Below the pieces are notes generated by a model, which had not been told where the DNA came from, searched no databases, and saw only the letters and a list, made by a program, of their open reading frames with translations. The position numbers and the translations under genes are program-made. A DNA stretch of 64,000 bases from Plantibacter sp050587525. GTDB lineage: Bacteria > Actinomycetota > Actinomycetes > Actinomycetales > Microbacteriaceae. Shown here in pieces: positions 15,173 to 25,877 of this stretch (position 1 is the stretch's first letter; the number at the start of each line of letters is the position of its first letter). The DNA lies in assembly GCF_050587525.1 (NCBI RefSeq), contig NZ_JBOBFT010000003.1:62001-126000 (forward strand), in the 5' to 3' direction.

Positions 15173-15685
15173 GTGCAGAACAGCTTCGATGGGCCGCTTC
15201 CAGAGCGCCGTGAACGACTCGTCCGTGTGTGGGGAAGAACTGGTCTCGCCGCCATCGCCGTGGCAACAGTCCTGCTCGTCTCCGCCTGCAGCCAGACACC
15301 GCCGGCACCGAGCCCGACGCCCACCGTCTCGCCGACGGAGACCGCTCCGGCGGCACCCGCACTCGTGCCCGGCGGAACTGCAGCGGAGAACCGCCCGTTC
15401 TTCGACGCCGTCAACACCGCGACGCTCGCGGCGAACAGCGCCGCTGACGGCCGAGCGTTCATCGACGGCCTGGTCGCCGCCGGTTTCACGAAGACCGACA
15501 TGGAAGTGACGCCGGACACGACGAGCATCGATCTCGCCGCGGACTCCATTCAGTTCTCCGTCCGCATCGGCGACCACTGCCTCATCGGACAGAACGGCGC
15601 GAACATGGGGTACCACTCGGAGCTCGTGTCCGTCCTCGACACCGGGCGTTGCCTCATCGGCACGACCCGGCCAATAGACTGGTAA
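15173..15685 (+). CDS. Putative lipoprotein (DUF6993-like)
   Basis: A 170-residue exported protein. A signal peptide runs to a lipobox LVSAC with the lipidated Cys at residue 39, followed by a Pro/Thr/Ser linker. The C-terminal domain (about 75-170) contains conserved-looking aromatic and Cys residues (DHCLIGQ and GRCLIGTTRP), with two cysteines that may form a disulfide outside the cell. It resembles the actinobacterial DUF6993 domain; function unknown. The GTG at 15173 is chosen because a TAGACT -10 lies seven bases upstream. It ends five bases before ettA, which has its own -10. Confidence 0.65.
   Translation: MQNSFDGPLPERRERLVRVWGRTGLAAIAVATVLLVSACSQTPPAPSPTPTVSPTETAPAAPALVPGGTAAENRPFFDAVNTATLAANSAADGRAFIDGLVAAGFTKTDMEVTPDTTSIDLAADSIQFSVRIGDHCLIGQNGANMGYHSELVSVLDTGRCLIGTTRPIDW
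15675..15680 (+). promoter_or_regulatory. -10 element of ettA
   Basis: TAGACT located inside the last codons of the lipoprotein gene, ten bases before the ettA ATG; the leader would be only a few bases long. Confidence 0.45.
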
Positions 15686-15690
15686 ACGAC

Positions 15691-17373
<1,683 letters not shown>

Positions 17374-17380
17374 GCGCTCC

Positions 17381-17413
17381 GGCCGCCTCCCCGTCTCAGA
17401 CGGGGAGGCGGCC
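17381..17413 (+). terminator. Terminator after ettA
   Basis: Perfect hairpin: GGCCGCCTCCCCGTC against GACGGGGAGGCGGCC with a three-base loop, followed by GTTCCCGTT. Confidence 0.75.
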
Positions 17414-17468
17414 GTTCCCGTTGCAGCGTCGCTCGACCGGAGCGCCGCACCGGACACGAAGGAACCCG

Positions 17469-17942
17469 ATGACGAGACTCCACGTTCCCATGCCCCTCCG
17501 GTGGGGCGACCTCGACGCCTTCAACCACGTCAACAACGCGACCCTTCTGAAACTCCTCGAAGAAGCACGCGTTCGGGTGTTCTGGAAACCGACCGTGCCC
17601 GGCGAAGAAGCTCCGCCGACAGCGGTCATCGAAGCGCGCCTCGACGCCGACACCCTCACCCTCGTCGCGCATCAGGAGATCGAGTACCTCGCACCGATTC
17701 CGTACCAGCGGGCTCCGCTCGACATCCAACTGTGGATGGGCAAGATCGGCGGGGCGAGCATGCAGGTGAGCTACGAGGTGTTCAGCCCCCTCAGCGACTC
17801 GCCGCAGGTGTTGTACGCGAAAGCGTCGACGACCGTGGTGCTCGTCGACTCGAGGACGATGGCGCCCAGGCGCATCGGCGACGTCGAACGCGCCGCGTGG
17901 GAACCGTACCTCGAGGAGCCGGTGCAGTTCAGCAGGCGGTGA
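17469..17942 (+). CDS. Acyl-CoA thioesterase, 4HBT hotdog family
   Basis: A 157-residue single hotdog-fold protein that should hydrolyse acyl-CoA thioesters. The family motif is clear: RWGDLDAFNHVNNATLLKLLEEAR, in which the Asp (about residue 15) and the helix following HVNN are the 4HBT active-site signature. The second half carries the expected EIEYLAPI segment. ATG at 17469 follows AAGGA. It faces the TesB-type thioesterase across a repeat tract; substrate unknown. Confidence 0.85.
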   Translation: MTRLHVPMPLRWGDLDAFNHVNNATLLKLLEEARVRVFWKPTVPGEEAPPTAVIEARLDADTLTLVAHQEIEYLAPIPYQRAPLDIQLWMGKIGGASMQVSYEVFSPLSDSPQVLYAKASTTVVLVDSRTMAPRRIGDVERAAWEPYLEEPVQFSRR

Positions 17943-17964
17943 GGGGTCGGGGCGGGTCGTGGAC

Positions 17965-18070
17965 ACTTCGACAGGCTCAGTGACCGGGCCAGGCTCGGTG
18001 ACCGGGCCAGGCTCAGTGACCGGGACAGGCTCAGTGACCGGGCCAGGCTCAGTGACCGGGCCAGGCTCAG
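17965..18070. repeat. 18-bp tandem repeat grown from a REP-like core
   Basis: The tract starts with CACTTCGACAGGCTCAGTGA, the same core as at 7679, then continues as 18-base units (M-C-A-G-G-C-T-C-R-G-T-G-A-C-C-G-G-G) at 17971, 17989, 18007, 18025 and 18043, with a partial sixth at 18061. Only two positions vary between units. It sits between the 3' ends of two convergent genes and reaches into the last codon of the thioesterase II gene. Confidence 0.9.
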
Positions 18071-18936
18071 AGCTCGGGGATGCGGACCATGCCCTCCTGG
18101 GCGACACTTGCGATGAGCACGCCGTCGCGGCTAAAGATCTTCCCGAGCGAGAGGCCGCGTCCGCCCGTCGCGCTCGGCGACTCCTGGACGTAGAGCAGCC
18201 ACTCGTCGACGCGAGCCGGCCGGTGCCACCACATCGCGTGGTCGAGGCTCGCGACCTTGATTCCAGGTGTGGCCCACGGCACCCCGTGACGGCGCAGGAT
18301 CGGCTCGAGGATCGTGTAGTCGCTCGCGTAGGCGAGGGCGGCACGGTGCAGCGTCGGCTCGTCCGGCAGCGCACCGATCGCTTTGAACCAGAGCGCCTGG
18401 TGCGCGCTGCGGCCGCCTTCGACCGTGAGGTAGATGGGGGAGGGGATGTGCCGCATGTCGAACGGTCGTCCTGTTCCCCAGGCTTTCGCAGCCGGGTGGT
18501 CGATGCCCTCGAGGAGCTGCGCCGCGGACGGCAGCGTCTCAGGAGCGGGTAGATCGGTCGGCATGTCGACCTGGTGCTCGGGTCCTGAATCGCTGCGCTG
18601 GAACGAAGCGATCATCGACAGGATGGGCACTCCGTTCTGATACGCCTGCGTGCGCCTCGTCGCGAACGAGCGCCCCTCATGGATGCGGTCGACCGCGAAG
18701 GTGATGGGCAGCTCGACATTGCCCGGACGCAGGAAGTAGCCGTGCATCGAGTGGATCGGACGATCGGGGTCGACGGTCCTCGTGGCGGCGACGACCGACT
18801 GGGCGAGCACCTGCCCGCCGAACACGCGGCCGTGCGGCATCCACTGCGAGGGACCGGTGTAGATGTCCTCGTTGGTGCGGGCGCCGGTGTCACTCAGATC
18901 GAGTGCGGCGAGGAATGATTCGATCGGGTCCGTCAC
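18067..18936 (-). CDS. tesB: Acyl-CoA thioesterase II (TesB type)
   Basis: A 289-residue double-hotdog thioesterase that hydrolyses medium- and long-chain acyl-CoA. Family segments include RVFGGQVLAQSVVAA (about residue 38), HSMHGYFLRPG (about residue 63) and, near the C-terminus, SLDHAMWWHRPARVDEWLLY with the catalytic Asp region. Length is normal. The GTG at 18936 is selected because GGAAGG lies 9-14 bases upstream on the minus strand; the longer frame would overlap the divergent gene at 19009. Its last codon lies inside the tandem repeat at 17965-18070. Confidence 0.9.
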   Translation of the reverse strand: MTDPIESFLAALDLSDTGARTNEDIYTGPSQWMPHGRVFGGQVLAQSVVAATRTVDPDRPIHSMHGYFLRPGNVELPITFAVDRIHEGRSFATRRTQAYQNGVPILSMIASFQRSDSGPEHQVDMPTDLPAPETLPSAAQLLEGIDHPAAKAWGTGRPFDMRHIPSPIYLTVEGGRSAHQALWFKAIGALPDEPTLHRAALAYASDYTILEPILRRHGVPWATPGIKVASLDHAMWWHRPARVDEWLLYVQESPSATGGRGLSLGKIFSRDGVLIASVAQEGMVRIPEL

Positions 18937-19008
18937 GGGTGGTGCCTTCCGTTCATCGCTGGGCGACGTCTCGGGGACGACGGGCCCATCAAGTAGTTTA
19001 GAGAGCAG

Positions 19009-19665
19009 ATGTCTACCTCTCTGAATCTCGCCGACGCACCCACTCGATCCGACCTCGCCGTCTTCGCGGCGCGCGCGGCCAGGCTCGACGACTCCGCGAT
19101 CCGTCTCGTCGTCATCGGCCGTGTCCTCGCGGTCTCCGCGCCCGTGCTGTACCCGCGAGGGATCATGGACCGGTCTCCGACCATTCTCGGGATGCGCACG
19201 TTCGCGCTCGCCGAGGCGGCAGACGTCGACGTGGTCGTGACGCCGCAGGAGATCCTCGATCGTCTCGCCAGACTGGCCTCCGCGGAGGGTGAGGAACTGC
19301 GGATGCCGCTCCCACCGTCGTCGAAGGCCGTGAGCTGGGCCGGGCAGTCGGCTCCGCGCGGCGGTTGGGTGCAGGTCGGGGAGCTCGACACCGTGGCGCT
19401 CGAGACGGTGGCGAAAGAAGGCGCGGCAGAGATCGCCGCGGCGCTTCCGGAGGCTGCAGGGGACCACATCGTGCAGAAGGTGCGTTCCACCGTGTGGTCG
19501 CAGCCGCTCGCCGGAGGCCACGGTCTCCCGGCCGGCGCCGCCTTCGCAGCGGTCGGCCTCGGATTCCTGGGTGCACCGGAGTCCGCACGTGTCTTCGCTT
19601 CCGGTGCGTGGTCGCGGCTCACGACCGATCGGGGCCACGTGCTCGCGAAGACGGTCACGGGCTGA
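19009..19665 (+). CDS. Conserved hypothetical protein
   Basis: A 218-residue soluble protein with alternating Ala/Val/Leu-rich stretches and no signal or transmembrane segment. Segments such as RVLAVSAPVLYPRGIMD and PRGGWVQVGELD look like a folded domain, but I recognise no family. It is divergent from tesB with a 72-base gap containing TAGTTTAGAG just upstream of the ATG at 19009, consistent with a short or absent leader. Codon use matches its neighbours. Confidence 0.6.
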   Translation: MSTSLNLADAPTRSDLAVFAARAARLDDSAIRLVVIGRVLAVSAPVLYPRGIMDRSPTILGMRTFALAEAADVDVVVTPQEILDRLARLASAEGEELRMPLPPSSKAVSWAGQSAPRGGWVQVGELDTVALETVAKEGAAEIAAALPEAAGDHIVQKVRSTVWSQPLAGGHGLPAGAAFAAVGLGFLGAPESARVFASGAWSRLTTDRGHVLAKTVTG

Positions 19666-19706
19666 GCCGAACTCATCGGCCGACGCGAATCGGCGTCATC
19701 GACACG

Positions 19707-21365
19707 TCACCTGGCCGCCATCGCCCGTCCGGCGGTCCGGCCGCTGAACAGGCAGCCGCCCAGGAAGGTGCCTTCGAGCGCGCGGTAGCCGTGGAGGCCG
19801 CCGCCGCCGAATCCGCTTGCTTCCCCTGCCGCGTACAGCCCGTCGATCGGTGCACCCGTCGGGTCGAGGACGCGCGCATCGAGGTCGGTCTCGATGCCTC
19901 CGAGGCTCTTCCTGGTCAGCACGTGCAGCTTGACGGCGATGAGCGGCCCGGCCTTCGGATCCAGAAGCCGGTGCGGTGACGCGACGCGGATGAGCTTGTC
20001 GCCCTGGTAGTTCCTCGCGCCCCGGAGCGCGGTGATCTGCAGGTCCTTGGTGAACGCGTTGTCGATCTCGCGGTCGCGGGCCTCGACCTCCGCAGTGATT
20101 CGATCGCCGTCCAGCAGGACGTCCGGGCTGAGCTCTTGCATTCCTGCGATGAGTTCCGTGAGCGTGTCCGCCACGACGAAGTCGACGCCGTTTCGCTTGA
20201 ACGCCTCGACGGGGCCGGGCGCACCCGGTGCGATGCGTTTCGCGAGGAGGCGTACGTCCTTGCCGGTGAGGTCGGGGTTCTGCTCGCTCCCGGAGAGGGC
20301 GAACTCCTTCTCGATGATCTTCTGGGTGAGGACGAACCAGCTGTGGTCGTGGCCGGTCGTGCGGAGGTGTTCGAGGGTCCCGAGGGTGTCGAAGCCGGGG
20401 AAGAGGGGGACAGGGAGGCGCTTGCCCGTGGCGTCGAACCAGAGGGACGACGGGCCGGGGAGGATGCGGATGCCGTGCTGCGGCCAGACCGGATCCCAGT
20501 TCGTGATGCCTTCGACGTAGTGCCACATGCGATCGCCGTTGATGAGGTTCCCGCCCGCGCGCTCCGTGATCGCGAGCATCCGTCCGTCGACGTGCGCCGG
20601 CACGCCGGAGAGCATCTCCTTCGGCGGGGTCCCGAGCCGTGCAGGCCAGGCCTTCCGCACGAGCTCATGGTTGCCGCCGATGCCGCCGCTCGACACGAGC
20701 ACGGATGCGGCCGAGAACTCGAAGTCGTCGACGACTTCGCGGGAGGAGGAGACTCCGCGGGCCGCACGTGAGGGCTCCAGCACCGCGCCTCGCACGCCGG
20801 TGACGGCCCCGTCGGTGACGACGAGTTCGTCGACGCGGTGCCGGAACCTGGTGGTCACGAGTCCGCGTTCGATTCCCTCGCGCACGCGCTCGACGAACGG
20901 CGCGATGATCCCGGGCCCGGTGCCCCACGTGATGTGGAATCGCGGGACCGAGTTGCCGTGACCGATGGCGCCGTAGCCGCCGCGCTCCGCCCACCCCACG
21001 ATGGGGAAGAACGAGACGCCGCGTTCGCGCAGCCATGCGCGCTTCTCGCCTGCCGCGAACTGGAGGTACGCCTCAGCCCACTGACGGGGCCAGTAATCCT
21101 CGTCGCGGTCGAAGCCGGCCGTTCCGAACCAGTCCTGCCTGGCGAGTTCGAGGGAGTCCTTGACGCCGAGCCTGCGCTGTTCGGGGGAGTCCACGAGGAA
21201 CAGCCCGCCGAACGACCAGAACGCCTGGCCGCCGAGGTTCGTCTCCGGTTCCTGGTCGAGCAGGAGGACGCGTTTGCCCGCGTCGATCAGTTCTGCGGCC
21301 GCGACGAGACCGGCCAGACCAGCTCCGATGATGATCGCGTCGGCTGCGACGGGTGATGCTGGCAT
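19707..21365 (-). CDS. FAD-binding dehydrogenase (KstD/fumarate reductase-like flavoprotein)
   Basis: A 552-residue flavoprotein related to 3-ketosteroid dehydrogenase and fumarate reductase flavoproteins (the COG3573 type 'FAD-binding dehydrogenase'). The N-terminal dinucleotide fold is IIIGAGLAGLVAAAE at about 11-25, followed by an acidic LLLDQEPE that binds the FAD ribose. The C-terminus carries the second FAD signature, GLYAAGEASGFGGGGLHG. No signal peptide or haem site is present, so it is cytosolic. The electron acceptor and substrate cannot be read from sequence. ATG 21365 has GAAGGAG 7-13 bases upstream and TACGAT further up. Confidence 0.8.
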   Translation of the reverse strand: MPASPVAADAIIIGAGLAGLVAAAELIDAGKRVLLLDQEPETNLGGQAFWSFGGLFLVDSPEQRRLGVKDSLELARQDWFGTAGFDRDEDYWPRQWAEAYLQFAAGEKRAWLRERGVSFFPIVGWAERGGYGAIGHGNSVPRFHITWGTGPGIIAPFVERVREGIERGLVTTRFRHRVDELVVTDGAVTGVRGAVLEPSRAARGVSSSREVVDDFEFSAASVLVSSGGIGGNHELVRKAWPARLGTPPKEMLSGVPAHVDGRMLAITERAGGNLINGDRMWHYVEGITNWDPVWPQHGIRILPGPSSLWFDATGKRLPVPLFPGFDTLGTLEHLRTTGHDHSWFVLTQKIIEKEFALSGSEQNPDLTGKDVRLLAKRIAPGAPGPVEAFKRNGVDFVVADTLTELIAGMQELSPDVLLDGDRITAEVEARDREIDNAFTKDLQITALRGARNYQGDKLIRVASPHRLLDPKAGPLIAVKLHVLTRKSLGGIETDLDARVLDPTGAPIDGLYAAGEASGFGGGGLHGYRALEGTFLGGCLFSGRTAGRAMAAR

Positions 21366-21470
21366 CCTGTGACTCCTTCGGCACTCGGGTGTGTCACCGA
21401 TCGTAGAGCAGAGTGGGGCAAACGTCCCACATCAAATCGACGGTTGTCGGAAACCACGGGAGTGCCCGGG

Positions 21471-21890
21471 TCAGAGGAGGCTGTTCCTGGTCCTGTCGGT
21501 GTCCTCGAACGTGTTGACCATCGCGTGCGCCGCGCGCTCGAAGTAGTCCCACAGGGTTGCGGCGTGCAATGGCGAGAGGTCGAGCGAGTCGACCGCGGCC
21601 TTCATATGCTTCATCCAGCGGTCCCGCGCATCGGGGTTGACCGCGAACGGCATGTGCCGCATCCTGAGCCGCGGGTGTCCGCGCCGTTCGCTGTAGGTGC
21701 CTGGCCCGCCCCAGTACTGTTCGAGGAACATCGTCATGCGCTCGGCAGCGGGACCGAGGTCCTCCTCCGGGTACATGGGCTTCAGGACGGGATCGCCGGC
21801 GATGCCCCGGTAGAACTCGTCGACGAGCGCCACGAAGGTCTCGTGGCCGCCGATCTGGTCGTAGAAGCTCGTCTCGGGTGCGTCGCTCAC
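21471..21890 (-). CDS. glbO: Group II truncated haemoglobin
   Basis: A 139-residue 2-on-2 globin of group II (trHbO), a haem protein linked to oxygen and NO/peroxide chemistry. Recognisable features are FYDQIGG at the N-terminus, the FLEQYWGGPGTYSERRGHP region, LRMRHMPFAV with the proximal His, and the G8 Trp in RDRWMKHM. Length fits the family. The start is GTG at 21890, two bases after the stop of the MscS gene, so translation is coupled. Joint transcription with a mechanosensitive channel has no obvious functional reason. Confidence 0.9.
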   Translation of the reverse strand: MSDAPETSFYDQIGGHETFVALVDEFYRGIAGDPVLKPMYPEEDLGPAAERMTMFLEQYWGGPGTYSERRGHPRLRMRHMPFAVNPDARDRWMKHMKAAVDSLDLSPLHAATLWDYFERAAHAMVNTFEDTDRTRNSLL

Positions 21891-21892
21891 GG

Positions 21893-22891
21893 TCAGGCCT
21901 TCGGTTTCTTGGTGTTCATCGCAGAGGGTGGGACGACCGTGTTCGGGCGCGTGCGCGGCGGGCGGGCGCCCGTGATGCTCGCGGCGCCCTCGAAGCCGGA
22001 GAGCACGATGCTGTTGAGCGAGGGGAGGTGGACGCCCATGTCGTCGATCGCACGCTTCAGGCGGCTGCGGAGTTCGCGCGCCACATCGTCCTTCGCACTC
22101 GTGCGCGTCTTCATCACGAGCCGAATGACGAGCGCGTCGCCCGAGATCGATTCCAGGCCCCACAGCTCGGGCTTGTCGAGGATGCGCGAACGCCACTTCG
22201 GGTCGTGCGAGAGATCGGTCGCCGTCTCGAGCATCTTGGCCTGCACGGCGTCGACGTCGGCGTCGTAGGGGATCGCCAGGTCGATGATGACGCGTGACCA
22301 GCCCTGCGACATGTTGCCCACGCGCAGGATCTCACCGTTGCGGACGAACCACAGCGTCCCGTTGACGTCGCGGACCTGGGTGACGCGGATGCCGACCGTC
22401 TCGACGACGCCGGTGGCCGGACCGAGGTCGACGACGTCACCGACGCCGAGCTGATCCTCCATGACCATGAACAGTCCGTTGAGGATGTCCTTGACGATGT
22501 TCTGCGCACCGAAACCGAGGCCGGCGCCGACCGCTGCCGTCAGGAGCGCGAAGGAGCCGAGGATCTCCGAGTTGAGCGTGAAGACGACCAGGATGATGGC
22601 GACGACGACGATGGTCACGTTCACGATGTTGCTGAGAACCGTGCCGAGCGTCCGGGTACGTTGAACGAGTCGAACGGCTGCAAGCGGCGAGGCCAGGAGA
22701 GACTGCGTGTCATCCACCTTGGCGTTCTTCTTCACCCCGCTGACGATGCGTCCGACGACCCGCCGGATCACATAGCGAAGTATCCACGCGGCGAAGAACG
22801 CACCGACGATGATCACGGCGATCGTGAGCAGTTTCCAGCCCGACGTCACCAGGAAGCCGAGCACGTTGGTCCAGATCTCATCCCAATTCAT
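21893..22891 (-). CDS. mscS: Small-conductance mechanosensitive channel (MscS family)
   Basis: A 332-residue membrane protein with three N-terminal helices; the third is the pore-lining Gly/Ala-rich TM3 (ALLTAAVGAGLGFGAQNIVKD, about residues 130-150). A beta domain follows with DQLGVGDVVDLG and the NGEILRVGNMSQGW segment, then the alpha/beta vestibule domain. The channel opens at high membrane tension to release solutes in hypo-osmotic shock. ATG at 22891 is preceded by TAGACT eight bases upstream. It is the first gene of a two-gene unit with glbO. Confidence 0.92.
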   Translation of the reverse strand: MNWDEIWTNVLGFLVTSGWKLLTIAVIIVGAFFAAWILRYVIRRVVGRIVSGVKKNAKVDDTQSLLASPLAAVRLVQRTRTLGTVLSNIVNVTIVVVAIILVVFTLNSEILGSFALLTAAVGAGLGFGAQNIVKDILNGLFMVMEDQLGVGDVVDLGPATGVVETVGIRVTQVRDVNGTLWFVRNGEILRVGNMSQGWSRVIIDLAIPYDADVDAVQAKMLETATDLSHDPKWRSRILDKPELWGLESISGDALVIRLVMKTRTSAKDDVARELRSRLKRAIDDMGVHLPSLNSIVLSGFEGAASITGARPPRTRPNTVVPPSAMNTKKPKA

Positions 22892-22899
22892 ATGCGGTC

Positions 22900-22905
22900 A
22901 GTCTA
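22900..22905 (-). promoter_or_regulatory. -10 element of mscS-glbO
   Basis: TAGACT on the minus strand, eight bases before the mscS ATG; near-leaderless spacing. Confidence 0.5.
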
Positions 22906-22968
22906 TCGACGGCACATCCGTGAACATGGGGAGGCTCCTGGGCATCCCGTGAGCGGCGGGTGTGCGAC

Positions 22969-23646
22969 TCACGGACGGACGAGGCCGTTGCGGTAGGCGA
23001 AGATGACGGCCTGGACCCGATCGCGCAGCTGCAGCTTCATGAGCACACGGCCGACGTGGGTCTTGACGGTCGACTCCGAGAGCACGAAGTGCGCGGCGAT
23101 CTCCGCGTTGCTGAGGCCCTCCGCCATGGCGATGAGGATGTCGCGTTCCCGCGGCGTCAGTTCGTCGAGCTCCGAGCCGGCGGACTCGCCCGTCGCGGCG
23201 TCGTTGGCAGGCAGTTCGTCGGCGAAGAGCTCGAGCATGCGCTTCGTGACGCGGGAGGACACCGCGGCATCGCCCGAGTACACGGCGCGGATCGCTGAGG
23301 TGAGCTCCGCCGGCAGCGCGTCCTTCAGGAGGAAGCCGCTCGCGCCCGCCCGCAGCGCCGCGAACGCGTATTCGTCGAGGTCGAAGGTCGTGAGGATGAT
23401 GATGCGGCTGTCCGGTCGGTCGGCGACGATCCGCTGGGTCGCTCCGATGCCGTCGAGCCCGGGCATCCGCACATCCATGAGGATGACGTCCGGCTGCAGT
23501 CGTTCGGCCATCTCGATGGCCTCCGCGCCGCTTGCCGCTTCGCCGACCACTTCGAGGTCGTCCTCCGCGCCGAGGACGAGGCTGAAACCGAGTCGGATGA
23601 GCTGCTGGTCGTCCACGAGGAGGATCCGGATGGGTGAGGAGGTCAT
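22969..23646 (-). CDS. LuxR-type response regulator
   Basis: A 225-residue NarL/LuxR-family regulator. The receiver domain (1-120) begins ILLVDDQQLIRLGF, and the phospho-acceptor Asp is in VILMDVRMPG near residue 57. The C-terminal LuxR helix-turn-helix is LTPRERDILIAMAEGLSNAEIA followed by STVKTHV. It is the last gene of an operon ABC ATPase - permease - histidine kinase - regulator, 115 bases after the kinase, and likely controls that operon. Confidence 0.92.
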   Translation of the reverse strand: MTSSPIRILLVDDQQLIRLGFSLVLGAEDDLEVVGEAASGAEAIEMAERLQPDVILMDVRMPGLDGIGATQRIVADRPDSRIIILTTFDLDEYAFAALRAGASGFLLKDALPAELTSAIRAVYSGDAAVSSRVTKRMLELFADELPANDAATGESAGSELDELTPRERDILIAMAEGLSNAEIAAHFVLSESTVKTHVGRVLMKLQLRDRVQAVIFAYRNGLVRP

Positions 23647-23761
23647 GTGCTGGTGCTCCTGGGAGTCGAAGGGACGGGTCCGAGCCTACGCGGTGCCGCG
23701 GGGCGGGATGCTGCGAAGATGCGGTGCTGTGAATCGGCCAGGGAATGCGCTCGGGCGAACG

Positions 23762-25021
23762 TCACGGACGCGCGGCGGACGGCAGGGTCGCGTGGACCCG
23801 CCAGGTCCGGTTGCCGACTGGGCCGGCCGCGACGGAGCCGCCCTGGAAGGCCACCCGCTCGCGGAGGCCGATGAGTCCTTGGCCTGCGCCCACCGACGGT
23901 GCGTCCGCGATCGCTCCGTCGTTCTCGACGATGACCTCGATCTCGGCCCCGCGGTTGGTGATCGAGACGTCGACCCTCGTCGGCTGTTCGCTGTAGCGGA
24001 GGGCGTTCGTGAGCCCCTCCTGGACGATGCGGTAGACCGCCAGCTGCACGGACGGGTCCTCGGTGGCGGGGCCCGTGGTCGTGAGTCTCGCGGGGAGCCC
24101 GGTGGTCCGGAACGTCTCGACGAGCGCGGGGATGGCCTCGGCGTCCGGCTGCGGCGTGAGGGGGGCGTTCCCCTCCTCGCGGAGCACGCCGAGCATCCGA
24201 CGCATGTCCGTCAACGACGTGCGCGCGGCTTGGGCCACGGCGTTCATGGCGACCCGCGCGGAGTCCTGATTCTTCGTGGCGACCGCGCCCTCCGACAACG
24301 CGACGATGACGGTGAGACTGTGCGAGACGATGTCGTGCATCTCCCTGGCGATGCGTGTCCGCTCGCCGGCGGCCGCGAGCTGCGCCTGCTGGTCGCGTTC
24401 CCTGGCCAGCTGCGCCGCACGATCGACGAGTGCCGCGACGTAGCGCTTCCGGTTGCCGATGTTGATGCCGATGAGCAGACCGAAGAGGCCGAGGCCGGTG
24501 AGGCCGATGATCGACTGGTAGGCGCCGCCGGAGCCCATGATGCCCGCCCAGGGCAGGAACGGGGAGATGACGATGAACACGACGGTCCCGGCGAAGGCCA
24601 GCCAACCGTCCTTTGCGGAGCGATACACGGCGATGCTGTACAGCAGGATCGGCATCGCGAGGATGTCGAAACCGCCGTCGGGGGCCGCCGCGATGACGCC
24701 CATCACGAGCGAGACGCCGAGCATCAGCACCGGTCGATGGCGTCTGAACAGGACTGCAGCGGTCGTCACGAGGACGGCCACGATCGAGATGACGACCCGG
24801 TACGGGGTCAGGGGGGCCATGGTCCCGTCATCGAACACGAGCGCCGTGGAGGCCAGCGTGCCGAGCATCGTGACGAAGCAGTAGACGCCGGCGATGATCG
24901 AGTCCGCCACCCATGGATGACGGGCCCACCATTGCCGGATGACGCCGGGCGGCTTCGGCAACAGCAGATCCTCCTCCGACGGGGTGGTGTCCCGTCGGGG
25001 GAGGATCTGGTCTGCGGTCAT
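23762..25021 (-). CDS. Sensor histidine kinase (HisKA_3, DesK/LiaS type)
   Basis: A 419-residue membrane kinase. The N-terminal 180 residues hold four to six hydrophobic helices with hardly any extracytoplasmic loop, as in intramembrane-sensing kinases. The phospho-acceptor is His in IAREMHDIVSHS near residue 205. The HATPase_c part includes the GLTNALRYS N-box and GQGLIGLRERV G-box. ATG at 25021 starts ten bases after the permease stop, so it belongs to the ABC transporter operon. Signal unknown; cell-envelope stress or a drug is typical for this arrangement. Confidence 0.9.
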   Translation of the reverse strand: MTADQILPRRDTTPSEEDLLLPKPPGVIRQWWARHPWVADSIIAGVYCFVTMLGTLASTALVFDDGTMAPLTPYRVVISIVAVLVTTAAVLFRRHRPVLMLGVSLVMGVIAAAPDGGFDILAMPILLYSIAVYRSAKDGWLAFAGTVVFIVISPFLPWAGIMGSGGAYQSIIGLTGLGLFGLLIGINIGNRKRYVAALVDRAAQLARERDQQAQLAAAGERTRIAREMHDIVSHSLTVIVALSEGAVATKNQDSARVAMNAVAQAARTSLTDMRRMLGVLREEGNAPLTPQPDAEAIPALVETFRTTGLPARLTTTGPATEDPSVQLAVYRIVQEGLTNALRYSEQPTRVDVSITNRGAEIEVIVENDGAIADAPSVGAGQGLIGLRERVAFQGGSVAAGPVGNRTWRVHATLPSAARP

Positions 25022-25031
25022 GACTCCGATG

Positions 25032-25877
25032 CTACGCGTCCCGTCTCCGCAGCACGGCTCCGGCCGCGACGAGCCCGGCGACGACCCAGGCCAGGAGCAC
25101 GAGGAAGCCCTGCCACGGTTCCAGCGCACCACCGCTCATCGGGGTGGAGAACATGGACTGGCCGGCGTTCGAGGGGAGGATCGTCGCGATGGTCCGCGCG
25201 ACGTCGCCGGGGACCATCGCCGCCATGATCGGCGCGACGAGGACGAGGGCGAGCGATGCCCCGATCGCTCCGGCGCCGCTGCGCAGGAGGAACCCGATCG
25301 TGAGTGCGAGGATGGAGAGCAGCGCGAGGTACAGCGCCGACAGCGTGAGTGGTGCCATGGCGGAGCCGTCGACGGCGAGGCCGGCGGGCGCGAGGATCGG
25401 TGTGGTCACGGCGACCGTGAGCGCTGCGCCGACGAGACCCGTGACGAACAGTGTCGTTCCGACCACGAGGGCTTTCGCGAAGAGCGTCGACAGGCGACCG
25501 GGTGCGGCCGCGAGGGTGGAGCGGATCATGCCGGTCGAGTACTCGCCCGTGATGGCGAGGGCACCGAGCACCGCGGCGATCAGCTGTGCGAGGAAGACCC
25601 CGAACGTCGCGACCTGCAGGCCGACCGCCGCACCGCCTGGCCCGGCCACGGCGTCGTCTCCTGCGATCGACACCATGCTGACGGCCATGAGCGACCCGAC
25701 GGCGAGTTGGACGAAGACGATCGTCGCGAGCGCCCACCAGGTGGAGCGCAGCGTGAAGAGCTTGATCTGTTCGGAGCGGAGCACTCGCGGGAATGAGACG
25801 GCTCCGGCGCTCGTCGCGCGAGCGTGCTGGGCGCGGTCGGCGGATTCGACGGCGTGCGCGACGATCGAGGCGGTCAT
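25032..25877 (-). CDS. ABC-2 type transporter permease
   Basis: A 281-residue membrane protein with about six hydrophobic helices, starting after a charged N-terminal segment that contains RSEQIKLFTLRSTWWA, a common entry motif of ABC-2 permeases. The segment ALAITGEYSTGMIRSTLAAAP is typical of bacitracin/lantibiotic-type exporter permeases. Start overlaps the ATPase stop (ATGA). With the ATPase it forms an exporter whose regulation is probably handled by the kinase and regulator downstream. Confidence 0.85.
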   Translation of the reverse strand: MTASIVAHAVESADRAQHARATSAGAVSFPRVLRSEQIKLFTLRSTWWALATIVFVQLAVGSLMAVSMVSIAGDDAVAGPGGAAVGLQVATFGVFLAQLIAAVLGALAITGEYSTGMIRSTLAAAPGRLSTLFAKALVVGTTLFVTGLVGAALTVAVTTPILAPAGLAVDGSAMAPLTLSALYLALLSILALTIGFLLRSGAGAIGASLALVLVAPIMAAMVPGDVARTIATILPSNAGQSMFSTPMSGGALEPWQGFLVLLAWVVAGLVAAGAVLRRRDA

